A stretch of DNA of 64,000 bases from Pedobacter suwonensis (GCF_900111825.1 NZ_FOJM01000016.1:111024-175023), one strand, 5' to 3'; positions 8,181 to 17,973 are shown, counted from the stretch's first letter. Numbers and translations: made by a program. Notes: generated by a model from the letters alone, not told the origin.

Positions 8181-9818
8181 TTACATCAACCTAAACTCAT
8201 CACCATCAAATAAACCTTTATCACTCAGTTTCAAATGCGGAATAACCAAAAGTGCCATAAAAGAAAGTGTCATAAAAGGAGCAAGCAGGGTTGACCCCAG
8301 GTCTTTTGCAAACTGATCGATAGCAGTATAACGTGCAGCAACCTCGTAACCATTGTGGTTACTCATTAAGCCAGCAACAGGTAGCGGTAGAACCTCTTCC
8401 TTTCCGTTTCCTAAAGCGACAACTCCACCAGTTTCCTGAATCACCATATTTACCGCCGCACAAATGCTTTTGTCATCAACACCCACGGCAATAATATTAT
8501 GACTATCATGCGCTACACTGGAGGCAATTGCGCCCTTTTTTAGACCAAAGTTCTTAACAAAGGAAATGGCAATGGGCGCATCGTGATAGCGGTTAACCAC
8601 CACCATTTTTAGCATATCATTTTCTACATCGCTCACCATGTTTCCGTTTTCAACTTTTGGTTTTATATGCAGTTTATTGGTGATCAACTGACCATCCAGG
8701 GCTTCAATAACCGGAATCTCCTGTTCGTTTTGATAGGGTAAGATAAAATCTTCTTCGTTTTTCAAGCTGCAATCAAAATGGTTAATTGATTCTTTACTAG
8801 CTGAATGATTGATCCAGTTGCCTACCATTTTACCGTTTTCTGCTAGTAAAAGCCCATTAATATAGGTTTGTTTTACCTTAAAATTAATCAGGTTTTCAAT
8901 CACAATAAAATCAGCATCATCGTTTACCTGTAACGCACCAACTTCAAGCTTATAATGTAAGATGGGGTTAATGCAAGCCGCGCGAAGCACTTTAAAAACA
9001 TCGATTCCTTTGGCCACTGCCCTGGCACAAATTTCGTTAATGTGGCTTTCAACTAAACTATCAGGATGTTTGTCGTCACTACAGAACATCATCATTTCGG
9101 GCCAATCCTGGAGTAAATGGATTAAAGCCTCAAAATTTTTGGCTGCGCTACCTTCCCGGATCAGGATCTTCATGCCACGCTGTAGTTTATCCAGTGCTTC
9201 TTCGGCAGTAAAACATTCATGGTCGGTAGAAATACCGGCATCTATGTATTTTTGGACGGTATCTCCACGTAGGCCCGGCGCGTGTCCGTCAACAGGTTTA
9301 CCGAGCTCGTGGGCAGCAGCAATCTTTTTTAAAACTTCTTCATCTTTATACAGCACGCCCGGAAAATTCATCATTTCGCTGAGGTATTTAATCTCCGGGC
9401 GTTCTAAAAGTGCCTCAACATCATCATGATTTAACTCAGCGCCTGCAGTTTCGAAGGTAGTAGCCGGTACGCAGCTTGGTGCACCGAAATTGAATTTAAA
9501 GGGTACGGTGTTGCCGTTTTCAATCATAAATTCAACCCCTTCCATCCCGCATACGTTTGCAATTTCGTGCGGATCACTAATGGTCGCCACTGTACCGTGC
9601 ACCACCGCTAACCTGGCAAATTCGCTCGGAATGAGCATGCTGCTTTCGATATGTACATGGCTATCAATAAAGCCCGGCGTAATGAATGTGCTGCCTGGGC
9701 GTTCATCCGAAATTTGGGTAATCGATTTTATCTTTCCGGCTTCAACCGTTATTTCGCCAAAGAAAATATGACGTGCTACGATATTAACTATATTTCCACT
9801 GACCTTGAAAGTGCCCAT
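8181..9818 (-). CDS. ade: Adenine deaminase
   Basis: 545-residue amidohydrolase converting adenine to hypoxanthine and ammonia in purine salvage. The metal-binding HVH lies at residues 54-56 (GFIDSHVHIESSM), followed by a VDGHAPGL segment, STDHE and FCSDDKHPD, the order seen in the Ade family. The C-terminal domain includes VAHDSHNIIAVGVDD and QETGGVVALGNGKE, which separates bacterial Ade from dihydroorotase relatives. Full length. It converges on the toxin gene with zero spacing. Upstream (9819-9914) is AT-rich with repeated GGTTAA/TTAACC words. Confidence 0.95.
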   Translation of the reverse strand: MGTFKVSGNIVNIVARHIFFGEITVEAGKIKSITQISDERPGSTFITPGFIDSHVHIESSMLIPSEFARLAVVHGTVATISDPHEIANVCGMEGVEFMIENGNTVPFKFNFGAPSCVPATTFETAGAELNHDDVEALLERPEIKYLSEMMNFPGVLYKDEEVLKKIAAAHELGKPVDGHAPGLRGDTVQKYIDAGISTDHECFTAEEALDKLQRGMKILIREGSAAKNFEALIHLLQDWPEMMMFCSDDKHPDSLVESHINEICARAVAKGIDVFKVLRAACINPILHYKLEVGALQVNDDADFIVIENLINFKVKQTYINGLLLAENGKMVGNWINHSASKESINHFDCSLKNEEDFILPYQNEQEIPVIEALDGQLITNKLHIKPKVENGNMVSDVENDMLKMVVVNRYHDAPIAISFVKNFGLKKGAIASSVAHDSHNIIAVGVDDKSICAAVNMVIQETGGVVALGNGKEEVLPLPVAGLMSNHNGYEVAARYTAIDQFAKDLGSTLLAPFMTLSFMALLVIPHLKLSDKGLFDGDEFRLM

Positions 9819-9914
9819 GTTGCTTGAATGTTTAACTGGTTAATCGTTTAAACCGGTTAATTGTTTAGGACACACAGTTAACCAATTTAAACAGTTTATA
9901 CAATTAACCTCTGT

Positions 9915-11891
9915 TTAATATTTTAATAATTTATCAATTATTTCTGCTAATCTGGCTTTAGCCAGAAAATCATCTTCCAGCACCTTGCTCATCGGAATGG
10001 CAGTATCTAAACTTGCACAACGCATTACAGGTGCATCCAGGTATTGGAAAAGATGCTCGCCAATCCAGGCAGAAATTTCAGCACCGAAACCATTGGTCAA
10101 GGTATCCTCATGTAAAACCAGCACCCTTCCGGTTGCTTTTACAGCTTCCTTCACTGTTTCCTGATCCCATGGCTGTAACGTACGCAGATCAACCAGGGTG
10201 GCTGCTTGTTCAGGATGGCTGCTTAAATGTTCTAAAGCCCAATGTACACCTAAACCATAGGTGATAATCGTAAACTGATCTCCTGTTTTTAAAGTAGCGG
10301 CTTTTCCTATTTCGGTAGTATAATAGCCATCGGGTACCAACCCGGTTAGGCTTCTATAAAGGTATTTATGTTCAAAGTAGATTACGGGATTGGGATCGGC
10401 TATGGCAGACAAAAGCAAACCCTTGGCATCTTCAGGAAATGCGGGGTACATAATTTTCAATCCCGGTGTTTTAGTAAACCAGGCCTCATTACTTTGCGAA
10501 TGGAACGGGCCAGCTCCTGTTCCAGCGCCGGTAGGCATACGTACAACTACATCTGCCTTTTCGCCCCAGCGGTAATGCGTTTTGGCCAAATTGTTTACAA
10601 TCTGGTTAAAGCCAGCGCTTACAAAATCGGCAAACTGCATTTCTACAACAGCTTTGTAACCGTTTATAGAAAGCCCTAAACCTGCGCCCAAGATGGCCGA
10701 TTCGCAAATAGGTGTATTGCGCACCCGGCTCTTGCCATATTTAGCTATGAAGCCATCTGTAATTTTAAATGCCCCGCCATAACCGGCAATATCCTGCCCC
10801 ATTAAAACCAGGTTAGGATATTTTTCCATTGCGAGATCGAGTGTATCACTAATTGCATCCAGATACCTTTTTTCAGTAGCAGATTCGCCTGGTTGAATAA
10901 TTTCGGACTGGTAAGGGAAGTACATGTCCCTTTCTTCTCTCGCTTGATCTGCAATGGGTTCTGGCTCTTCAAAAGCTTCTTCTACTGCTAACTCAATATC
11001 TAGCTTGAACTGAATCTTAATATCCGTAATGGTATCTGTTGTTAAAATACCTTGCTCAATTAAATAGGCCTCATAATTGTTTAAAGGGTCTTTCTTTTCC
11101 CACTGGTCAAAAAGTTCCTGCGGAACATATTTCGTACCTGATGCTTCTTCATGGCCACGCATCCTGAAAGTCATGCACTCAACCAAAACAGGTCTTGGAT
11201 CTTTTCGGATTTCCATGGCCAGCTGGTTAATGGTATCATAAACTTCTAAAATATTATTTCCGTCGATCTGAACACCCTCTATTCCATAACCAATGGCTTT
11301 ATCAACCAGGTTTTTGCATCTGTATTGTTCTGCTGTTGGGGTTGACAGTCCATAGCCGTTGTTTTCGATCAGAAAGATAACAGGAAGGCCCCAAACTGCT
11401 GCCACGTTTACGGCTTCGTGGAAATCGCCCTCACTGGTGGCGCCTTCGCCGGTATAAACCAGTGTAGCCTGTTGTTTATTAGCCAAAAGATCGGCCAGGG
11501 CGATGCCATCGGCTAGAGCCATTTGTGGCCCTAAATGGGAGATCATGCCCACAATTTTATAATCTTGGGTCCCAAAATGAAAGGAGCGGTCGCGGCCTTT
11601 GGTAAAGCCGGTTAACTTGCCCTGCCATTGGGCCATTAATTTCTTTAGCGGAATACTACGTGAGGTAAAAACACCTAAATTGCGATGCATGGGTAAAATG
11701 TACTCACCTTTCTGCATGGCCATGGTACTGCCCACAGCAATGGCTTCCTGACCAATACCCGAAAACCATTTCCCTATACGTCCCTGCCGCAATAATTTAA
11801 GCATTTTATCCTCTACCATTCTGGGATAAAGTAGTTTTTTATATAAATTCAATAAGAATTCATCGTCTTTATCTCTTCGGTTGAAATGCAT
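9915..11891 (-). CDS. Fused E1 alpha/beta 2-oxoacid dehydrogenase (branched-chain or pyruvate type)
   Basis: 658 residues. Residues ~1-330 are the alpha subunit with the thiamine-diphosphate motif GEGATSEGDFHEA ... ENNGYG and the phosphorylation-loop-like RMRGHEEASG. Residues ~340-658 are the beta subunit (MGQDIAGYGGAFKIT, EMQFADFVS, GAGPFHSQSNE, DLRTLQPWD). One polypeptide for both subunits is common in Bacteroidota. It decarboxylates a 2-oxoacid and passes the acyl group to an E2 lipoyl protein, which is not encoded nearby. The specificity for 2-oxoisovalerate rather than pyruvate is inferred from family resemblance. Only 30 bp follow lutB, so co-transcription is likely. Confidence 0.88.
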   Translation of the reverse strand: MHFNRRDKDDEFLLNLYKKLLYPRMVEDKMLKLLRQGRIGKWFSGIGQEAIAVGSTMAMQKGEYILPMHRNLGVFTSRSIPLKKLMAQWQGKLTGFTKGRDRSFHFGTQDYKIVGMISHLGPQMALADGIALADLLANKQQATLVYTGEGATSEGDFHEAVNVAAVWGLPVIFLIENNGYGLSTPTAEQYRCKNLVDKAIGYGIEGVQIDGNNILEVYDTINQLAMEIRKDPRPVLVECMTFRMRGHEEASGTKYVPQELFDQWEKKDPLNNYEAYLIEQGILTTDTITDIKIQFKLDIELAVEEAFEEPEPIADQAREERDMYFPYQSEIIQPGESATEKRYLDAISDTLDLAMEKYPNLVLMGQDIAGYGGAFKITDGFIAKYGKSRVRNTPICESAILGAGLGLSINGYKAVVEMQFADFVSAGFNQIVNNLAKTHYRWGEKADVVVRMPTGAGTGAGPFHSQSNEAWFTKTPGLKIMYPAFPEDAKGLLLSAIADPNPVIYFEHKYLYRSLTGLVPDGYYTTEIGKAATLKTGDQFTIITYGLGVHWALEHLSSHPEQAATLVDLRTLQPWDQETVKEAVKATGRVLVLHEDTLTNGFGAEISAWIGEHLFQYLDAPVMRCASLDTAIPMSKVLEDDFLAKARLAEIIDKLLKY

Positions 11892-11921
11892 ATCTGGTTG
11901 GTTTGACTAATGATTCTGGAC

Positions 11922-13307
11922 TCAGGACTCCCGGCTCTTCTTTAATTCCTCAAACTGTTTGGCGAATGATTTATCAGCAACCTTTGGCATTTCACGGTAT
12001 TTGCCCCAACTCTTTTTAAAGAAGGTTTTGAGCATAAAGTTTTTAAATTTTCCGCCGAAGAAATCCATCCATTTGCGTTTTTGCATCATCTTGCTGAACA
12101 TGCTCCAGCCGATTTCTTCCTGTTTGCCGTTCTCATGACCAGCTGCAGCATCTCTTCTGTTAAGCAGCAGCATTTTATGGATATCGATTTTTACCGGACA
12201 TACTTCTGAGCATTTTCCGCAGAGACTGGAAGCATAGCTCAAATGCTTAAACTCTTCCATACCTTTTAAATGTGGCGTAATTACCGAGCCAATTGGACCG
12301 CTATAGGTGGTATTATAAGTGTGTCCACCGATATTTTTATATACCGGGCAGGCATTTAAACAGGCACCACAACGAATGCAGTACAAACCTTGTCGCTGAT
12401 CCTTTTGAGCCAGTAAATTGGTGCGGCCATTATCCAGCAGGATCACATACATTTCTTCGGGTCCATCCGTTTCATTTGGCTGCCGCGGTCCGCTCAGGAT
12501 ACTATTGTAAACCGTTAGGTTTTGTCCGGTACCATGCGAAGCCAACAAAGGCCAGAACAGGTCAAGGTCGGCCATAGAAGGGATAACCTTTTCAATACCA
12601 ACAATGGCAATATGTATTTTAGGAAAAGTAGTGCTTAACCTGGCATTGCCTTCATTTTCGGTAATGGCAATACTGCCGGTATCGGCAATCAGGAAATTCC
12701 CTCCGCTTATACCAATATCGGCATTCAAATATTTGTCTCGGAGTAGTTCCCTAGCTTTTTGCACCAGCTGCGGTGGTGTAGCATCAATTGGAGTTCCAAA
12801 TTTATCGTGGAATAACTGCGCAATATCAGTAGCACTTAAGTGCATGGCAGGGGTAACAATATGGTAGGGCGCCTGGCCCAATAATTGCACGATATATTCT
12901 CCCAGATCGCTTTCCAGCGATTCAATATTATTCTGCTCCAGGAAATCGTTCAGGTGAATTTCTTCGGTCGTCATCGATTTAGATTTGATGACCGTTTTTC
13001 CATTGTTTCTTTTAATGATATTGAGGATTTCTGCCTGGGCTTCTGCAGCATCATTTGCCCAGATCACCTTACCGCCGCGACGCTGAAAATTTGATTCGAA
13101 TTCTGGTAAGAACTTGTCGAGATTTTCCATTACACGCCATTTAATTACATGGGCTTTTTTCTTAGAAGCCTCGAGGTTTTCGAATTTCGATAAGCCCCGT
13201 TCAACCGCCGCATTGTATTTACCAATATTATAATTTATGGTTTTACGGTGCGGCAAATCGAAAGCTTTCTCATCTGACTTTTCTAAAAATTCCTCGGCAG
13301 TTTTCAT
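11922..13307 (-). CDS. lutB: LutB-type iron-sulfur lactate-utilization protein
   Basis: 461 residues from the ATG at 13307; a TTG three codons earlier is less likely. The N-terminal LutB/YkgF region contains the SKSMTTEEIHLN and ISGGNFLIADTGSIAITENEGN segments. Two ferredoxin-like clusters follow, CIRCGACLNACP near residue 307 and CGKCSEVCP near residue 362. LutA/LutB/LutC together oxidise L-lactate to pyruvate. No lutA or lutC is visible here, so partners must lie elsewhere. The last codons run into a GGACTCAGGACTCCCGG repeat. A good promoter stands upstream. Confidence 0.9.
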   Translation of the reverse strand: MKTAEEFLEKSDEKAFDLPHRKTINYNIGKYNAAVERGLSKFENLEASKKKAHVIKWRVMENLDKFLPEFESNFQRRGGKVIWANDAAEAQAEILNIIKRNNGKTVIKSKSMTTEEIHLNDFLEQNNIESLESDLGEYIVQLLGQAPYHIVTPAMHLSATDIAQLFHDKFGTPIDATPPQLVQKARELLRDKYLNADIGISGGNFLIADTGSIAITENEGNARLSTTFPKIHIAIVGIEKVIPSMADLDLFWPLLASHGTGQNLTVYNSILSGPRQPNETDGPEEMYVILLDNGRTNLLAQKDQRQGLYCIRCGACLNACPVYKNIGGHTYNTTYSGPIGSVITPHLKGMEEFKHLSYASSLCGKCSEVCPVKIDIHKMLLLNRRDAAAGHENGKQEEIGWSMFSKMMQKRKWMDFFGGKFKNFMLKTFFKKSWGKYREMPKVADKSFAKQFEELKKSRES

Positions 13308-13375
13308 CAATAGCAATTTATTATAGGGGTAACGAAGAATAACCGCTTTTAGTTTGGTGTTACTTCGTCAAAAAC

Positions 13376-13404
13376 CAAAGATAGGAATTTATGCAGGTGC
13401 CAAA
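13376..13404 (-). promoter_or_regulatory. Putative Bacteroidota promoter of lutB
   Basis: On the minus strand TTTG (13401-13404) is followed after 17 bp by TATCTTTG (13376-13383). This fits the TTG-N17-23-TAnnTTTG pattern of the phylum. The predicted transcription start is ~60 bp before the lutB ATG. Confidence 0.6.
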
Positions 13405-13414
13405 AGTAATGTGT

Positions 13415-13444
13415 AGAAAAAAGCCCCAACATTTCGTTGAGGCT
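13415..13444 (-). terminator. Intrinsic terminator after the tatC-rpiB-M28 unit
   Basis: On the minus strand AGCCTCAAC, a 5-base loop and GTTGGGGCT are followed by TTTTTTC. It starts 15 bp after the M28 peptidase stop and separates that unit from lutB. Confidence 0.8.
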
Positions 13445-13458
13445 GAGTATTTTGAACA

Positions 13459-15093
13459 TTATTTCTTTGGATTCCCTTTTCCGTCCATGTCTACAACCGG
13501 ACGCTTGGCTCTGTTGGCAAGTTCCCATGCAGTAAAGTAGGTGAGTTTTGCTCTTTTTGACAATAAAGGGAAGTTGATTTTGCTTACTTCATCACCTGGT
13601 TTATGGTAATCCTGCTGTAACATTCCATCATAATAAAAGATAATCGGAATGCCTAATTTAGCAAAGTTATAGTGGTCTGAGCGATAATAAATTTGCTCAG
13701 GGTCTTTAGGGTCATCATATTTATAATCCAGTTTCATTTTAGTATAGGTAGCGTTTACCTGCTCACTTAAATTGGCGAGGTCGCTACTTAACATCCTCGA
13801 ACCTACTGAATAAATGTAGTTTGCCGAATCAGGTTTGCCCAAATACTCTTCACCTATACGGCCAATCATATCGGTATTTAAATCAGCAATGGTATTGGCA
13901 ACAGGGAAAACAGGATGCTCAGAATACCACTCAGATCCCCACAGTCCTTTTTCTTCTCCAACAACAGTCATAAATAAGATACTGCGTTTAGGACCTTTAC
14001 CTGCTTTTTTGGCATCAGTAAAAGCTTTTGCCATTAGTAAAACACCGGTAGTACCCGATCCATCGTCGTCGGCACCGTTGTTTACTTTATCTTTCGCGTT
14101 AGGGTCAGTTTCTAAACCAATATGATCGTAGTGACCGGTTAAGATTAATACTTCTTTTTTAAGTACGGGATCTGATCCTTCTAAGTAACCCAAAACGTTT
14201 TCGCACCTAACCGATGCTTCGTTTTTGGCAGCACTTGCCGAAAAAGGAACATTTATTACCTGCGAAGCAGGTGTAAGACTTTCTGTAATTTTCTTTTGTA
14301 AGTCGGCTGCTGTAGTATTTGCTGATTTTAACAGATCGTTGGCTAAGGCCACAGAGATAGAGATGCGTGGGATCTCATTCTGTTTCTGGGCCTCAATAGC
14401 CGCATTTGTTTTGACCATTACACGGCCGTTGTTTTGAGCCTGTTTGGTATTTTCTGTAATTCTATCCACACTTGGATCGATCAGGATAATAGCTTTTACA
14501 TTATTTTCAGCAAAATATTTTGCCCGGCTTTCTAACATGGCGCGGTAAGCAGCCCTATCAATGCGGGTACCAGGTTTAATGGTTGGGTCGCCACCGTTAA
14601 ACATCATCACCACTTTGCCTTTAATATCTGTTCCTGCAAAATCGTTATAGCTGTCTTTTTTTATTCCGTAGCCGACAAATACAATCTGATCGGTAGAGAA
14701 GGTAAAACCGTTATCACTGATTAGGCTCGGAGAAACCACATAATCTTTCTGATACTCTTTCGGCTGACCGTTAACAGTTACATGGCTTTCTTTCAAGGTA
14801 ACATTTACGAGGTTGATTTTCTGGAAATAGCCTCCATCAACCGGGCCTTTTAAGCCAATTGATTTAAAATAATCGCGGATATAGTCTGCAGCCATCCAGG
14901 CGCCTTTTGTTCCTGTCTCGCGTCCTTCATATTCGTCGGATGCTAAAATGGAAAGGTGTTTATATGCATTATCAGGATTAATGGCCCTGCTAAATTTAAT
15001 AGCGTCTTTATTGGCAGGCAGTGGTTTAATCTGGCTAAAACAACTTGCTGTAACAAGTGTAGCCAAACCAAGGGTTAAAAACTTTTTGTTCAT
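13459..15093 (-). CDS. Secreted M28-family zinc aminopeptidase with PA domain
   Basis: 544 residues starting at the ATG of MNKKFLTLGLATLV, which gives a clean signal peptide. A longer frame reaching upstream would overlap rpiB and is rejected. A TASC sequence leaves open a lipoprotein. A protease-associated insert (~130-290) precedes the catalytic core. The M28 metal ligands are visible: His in TGHYDHIG, Asp in NNGADDDGSG, the Glu pair in VGEEKGLWGSEW, Asp in NTDMIGR and His in RSDHYNF. It acts in the periplasm or outside on peptide N-termini. It lies 25 bp after rpiB on the same strand. Confidence 0.92.
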   Translation of the reverse strand: MNKKFLTLGLATLVTASCFSQIKPLPANKDAIKFSRAINPDNAYKHLSILASDEYEGRETGTKGAWMAADYIRDYFKSIGLKGPVDGGYFQKINLVNVTLKESHVTVNGQPKEYQKDYVVSPSLISDNGFTFSTDQIVFVGYGIKKDSYNDFAGTDIKGKVVMMFNGGDPTIKPGTRIDRAAYRAMLESRAKYFAENNVKAIILIDPSVDRITENTKQAQNNGRVMVKTNAAIEAQKQNEIPRISISVALANDLLKSANTTAADLQKKITESLTPASQVINVPFSASAAKNEASVRCENVLGYLEGSDPVLKKEVLILTGHYDHIGLETDPNAKDKVNNGADDDGSGTTGVLLMAKAFTDAKKAGKGPKRSILFMTVVGEEKGLWGSEWYSEHPVFPVANTIADLNTDMIGRIGEEYLGKPDSANYIYSVGSRMLSSDLANLSEQVNATYTKMKLDYKYDDPKDPEQIYYRSDHYNFAKLGIPIIFYYDGMLQQDYHKPGDEVSKINFPLLSKRAKLTYFTAWELANRAKRPVVDMDGKGNPKK

Positions 15094-15118
15094 GATGATA
15101 ATTTTAGTTGAGGTTGGG

Positions 15119-15556
15119 TTAGCAAGAAATCTTTTCAATCCGATTTTGGTGTCGGCCACCTTCAAACGGCGTAGTTAAAAAGGTTTCGGTAATTTGTTTG
15201 GCTTCATCTACAGATACAAAACGAGCCGGTATACAAAGTACATTAGCATTATTATGGAGGCGTACCAGCGAGGCCACTTCGTTTTCCCAGCACAAGCCTG
15301 CTCTTATGCCCTGGTGTTTGTTAGCTGTTATGGCCACGCCGTTAGCCGAGCCGCATAGTAAAATACCGTAGGTAAATTCTCCTTTTTCAACAGCACTGGC
15401 CACAGGATGTGCAAAATCAGGATAGTCAACTGAATCTGCTGAGAAAGGTCCAAAATCCTTTACTTCGTAATCTTTTAAAAAATCTTTTAATATTTCTTTA
15501 TAATCGAATCCGGCATGATCCGCGCCAATAGCAATTTTTATTTTTGTATCAGACAT
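15119..15556 (-). CDS. rpiB: Ribose-5-phosphate isomerase B
   Basis: 145 residues with the RpiB/LacAB fold: GADHAGFDYKE near the N-terminus and the active-site loop LLCGSANGVAITANK with the catalytic Cys. The ATG at 15556 is preferred over a TTG two codons upstream. It interconverts ribose 5-phosphate and ribulose 5-phosphate in the cytoplasm. It is the middle gene of a tatC-rpiB-M28 run, 45 bp after tatC. The grouping with protein export looks like genomic habit rather than shared function. Confidence 0.95.
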   Translation of the reverse strand: MSDTKIKIAIGADHAGFDYKEILKDFLKDYEVKDFGPFSADSVDYPDFAHPVASAVEKGEFTYGILLCGSANGVAITANKHQGIRAGLCWENEVASLVRLHNNANVLCIPARFVSVDEAKQITETFLTTPFEGGRHQNRIEKISC

Positions 15557-15601
15557 TGTCAAATGTATAGAGAATTATGAATTCTGTTCGTAATGTTTTT
15601 G

Positions 15602-16483
15602 TTAGTTTGCATAGAATGCAGCTTCAGCTTTTTTCTTCTTTCTTTCAATATAGGCCGAAACAAAAATACTCAGCTCATACAATAAGAATAAAGGAGTAGC
15701 TACTATCAACATCGTCATGATATCTGGTGTAGGGGTTACAATGGCAGCGATAATTAAAATAATTACAGTGGCATACCTTCTGCTGGCACGCATCAGTTTT
15801 GGCGTCATTAAACCAAGTTTGGATAGAATAAAAATGATAACCGGGAGCTCGAAGATAATCCCGGTACCCAAAGTAAGGGTTGCAACCGATGACAGGTAAG
15901 AATCAACTGTAAAAGTATTTTTAATTTCAGTACTAACTGTATAACCAGTTAAAAAATTAACCGATAAGGGACAAACTATAAAATAGCCAAAAAAGATACC
16001 AACAACGAACAATAAGGAGGCGAAAAAAACAAAACCACTGGCCGATTTGCGCTCATTATCGTGCAACGCTGGTTTAACGAAACGCCAGATCTCCCACAAG
16101 AGGTAAGGGAAGCCCACAACGATACCGCACATCACACAAACATTTAACTGAAGGTTAAACTGGCCGGCCATCTCGGTATTGATGATTTCCCCATTAATTT
16201 TGGTGATACACATATCCTTACCTAAGGATGGGAAATGCTCTACCAGTTTACACATCATCCGATAAGTCCAAAAATCAGGTTTTTTGGGGCCAAAAATTAT
16301 TTTATCCAGAATCTCCTCGTTGAAGTAAAAAGCGATACCCGTAAAAACGGCAATAGCAATTACGGCTCTGATTAAATGTTTACGGAGAACATCCAGATGA
16401 TCGAAAAAAGACATTTCTGCCTCTAAATTGGTGCTCTTTTGACCGATAGCTTTTGTAAGTAAAGTTTTTTTAATGTCGCTCAT
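15602..16483 (-). CDS. tatC: Twin-arginine translocase subunit TatC
   Basis: 293-residue inner-membrane protein with six hydrophobic segments. The TatC signatures are MSFFDHLDVLRKHLIRA before the first helix, FPYLLWEIWRFVKPAL in the middle, and VTPTPDIMTML near the end. It recognises twin-arginine signal peptides together with TatA/B, which are not nearby. It is longer than E. coli TatC (258 residues) because of an extended first periplasmic loop with a KDMCITKING segment, usual in Bacteroidota. Confidence 0.96.
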   Translation of the reverse strand: MSDIKKTLLTKAIGQKSTNLEAEMSFFDHLDVLRKHLIRAVIAIAVFTGIAFYFNEEILDKIIFGPKKPDFWTYRMMCKLVEHFPSLGKDMCITKINGEIINTEMAGQFNLQLNVCVMCGIVVGFPYLLWEIWRFVKPALHDNERKSASGFVFFASLLFVVGIFFGYFIVCPLSVNFLTGYTVSTEIKNTFTVDSYLSSVATLTLGTGIIFELPVIIFILSKLGLMTPKLMRASRRYATVIILIIAAIVTPTPDIMTMLIVATPLFLLYELSIFVSAYIERKKKKAEAAFYAN

Positions 16484-16494
16484 GTTGAAAACAA

Positions 16495-16526
16495 AAATAC
16501 CATTCTATTTGAATAGAATGGTATTT
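16495..16526 (-). terminator. 15-bp perfect hairpin terminator after the LVIVD gene
   Basis: The stem AAATACCATTCTATT pairs perfectly with AATAGAATGGTATTT around a 2-base gap. On the minus strand it runs into TTTGTTTTC. The same bases include a minus-strand TATTTTTG (16492-16499), a possible -7 element for tatC, so terminator and promoter may overlap. Confidence 0.75.
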
Positions 16527-16604
16527 ACGTGTTAAATATAGAAATAGTTTAGATTATTATGAGAAATGGCTGTAAAAATAACAAACTATGCTCTCATAGT
16601 GGTT

Positions 16605-17801
16605 TTAGAATTGGTTTTTAATTAAACTCAACTGCCTTAAATTTGCGGCGTTACTATAATTAAGTTGATATACACCATCTTCTCCTGTAACGATCAAAGA
16701 TTTGGGGCCGGCAATGACATCAAAACTTTTAATATTGTTTAGATGCTGTAACATGTTATCGCTGATTTTCGTGTTATCTCTGATATTAAAACTCTTTATT
16801 CCATAGCTACCTTCGCAGAGAAAGAGATAATCACCAGAGGTGCTTAAGCCATGTGGGTTTTGCATTGGGTAAACCGCTATCTGTTTCGGCTTGGTCGGAT
16901 CTTCAATATCCACAACTTCCAACTGATTACTGGCCTGCCTGCATAAATTGCCGGTGCGTAAAGTAACATAAGCATATTTGCCTTGTACAACCACCGGGTC
17001 GCAAGCGAAAATATGGCTGTAGGTAGATAGTTGGACAGGATTGGCCGGATCGCTGGCACTAAAGATGCGCATGCCTCTGTTGGTGCCTATGAATAACTTG
17101 TTATCATAAGGGAAGATAGTTTCTACTCCCCAACCCAAACTGATTGTCTTTAAAAATGTTGGGTCTGATGCGGTTTTAACATTAAAAAGATTTAAATTAC
17201 TTGTACCAACGGTATATAAATAATCGTTCATCAGGGTGAACCTGGCCATCGAACCGCCCTGGCCCGAACTAGCTTGAGAAGAAGAAGTACTGAAAGCAAC
17301 ATATTGCATTTCACGCTTATAAGTTTGTTTTTTTACTACTGTATCTTTATAAGTGTAAATATATTTTTCAATGCCTGGATTATTGAACTGACTAAAAACA
17401 TCAGTTACCCTTTTAACCAATGTAATATTATTTATATTCGATAGATCGAAAGCCAGCAAATCGATAAAATTATCGGCATAAAGAATATTATTGTGGATTG
17501 CTAAATCTACATTGCCCGGAATTTTCAGAAAAGCCATATTCACAGGAGCACTCGGATTGGTATTATTGTAGATATGAATGCCTTCATTGGGCTCATTAAT
17601 GAAAAGATAATCTTTGTAGATGTATATTTTTCCAGTCTTTTTTGCGGGAGTAGCCCTAGTAAGTCCTGTAGGCATAGCCCTCATTTCCTTAGCGGAAATC
17701 ATTTTGACAATCTGTATGGTTTCATACTCATCTTTTTTGCACGAAGTAAATACTGCAAAAGCAAGTAGGATAAGGAATGCGTTAGTTAGATTTTTTTTCA
17801 T
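16605..17801 (-). CDS. LVIVD-repeat lipoprotein
   Basis: 398 residues from the ATG of MKKNLTNAFL. A signal peptide ends in a lipobox FTSC followed by KKDE, a start typical of Bacteroidota outer-membrane lipoproteins sent to the surface. The rest is built from beta-propeller-like repeats: IYIYKDYLFINEPNEGIHIYN, YLYTVGTSNLNLFNV, KLFIGTNRGMRIFS, YAYVTLRTGN and YLFLCEGSYGIKSFN. LVIVD proteins have no known enzymatic role; binding is the usual guess. It is monocistronic, bounded by hairpins on both sides. Confidence 0.82.
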   Translation of the reverse strand: MKKNLTNAFLILLAFAVFTSCKKDEYETIQIVKMISAKEMRAMPTGLTRATPAKKTGKIYIYKDYLFINEPNEGIHIYNNTNPSAPVNMAFLKIPGNVDLAIHNNILYADNFIDLLAFDLSNINNITLVKRVTDVFSQFNNPGIEKYIYTYKDTVVKKQTYKREMQYVAFSTSSSQASSGQGGSMARFTLMNDYLYTVGTSNLNLFNVKTASDPTFLKTISLGWGVETIFPYDNKLFIGTNRGMRIFSASDPANPVQLSTYSHIFACDPVVVQGKYAYVTLRTGNLCRQASNQLEVVDIEDPTKPKQIAVYPMQNPHGLSTSGDYLFLCEGSYGIKSFNIRDNTKISDNMLQHLNNIKSFDVIAGPKSLIVTGEDGVYQLNYSNAANLRQLSLIKNQF

Positions 17802-17905
17802 GTTTTGAATGTTTGTAATTAAACGTAACACATTAATTAAACGCTACAGCTTATAGGTAAAATATTAGTAGTCAACTATCAAGTAAAATAAATCCAGGAG
17901 AAATA

Positions 17906-17939
17906 AAAAGGCTGTTGAAAATATTTTGAACAGCCTTTT
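17906..17939 (-). terminator. Intrinsic terminator beyond the antitoxin/toxin remnant
   Basis: The stem AAAAGGCTGTT pairs with AACAGCCTTTT across a 12-base loop. On the minus strand the stem is followed by TTTTTATTTC. It lies 35 bp beyond the displaced accC tail and may be the original accC terminator. Confidence 0.75.
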
Positions 17940-17973
17940 CCGTATACGTAAAATGTTAAAATCGTTATTACCC

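Noticed and set aside
8962..9429. 155-codon open frame antisense to adenine deaminase
   Set aside because: It lies fully inside a clear enzyme gene, has no recognisable domain and shows the low-complexity Ser/Ile composition of a shadow frame.
13308..13316. TTG start giving LutB three extra residues
   Set aside because: The ATG at 13307 is the ordinary start; the same logic was used for rpiB, the GxxExxY gene and the helicase.
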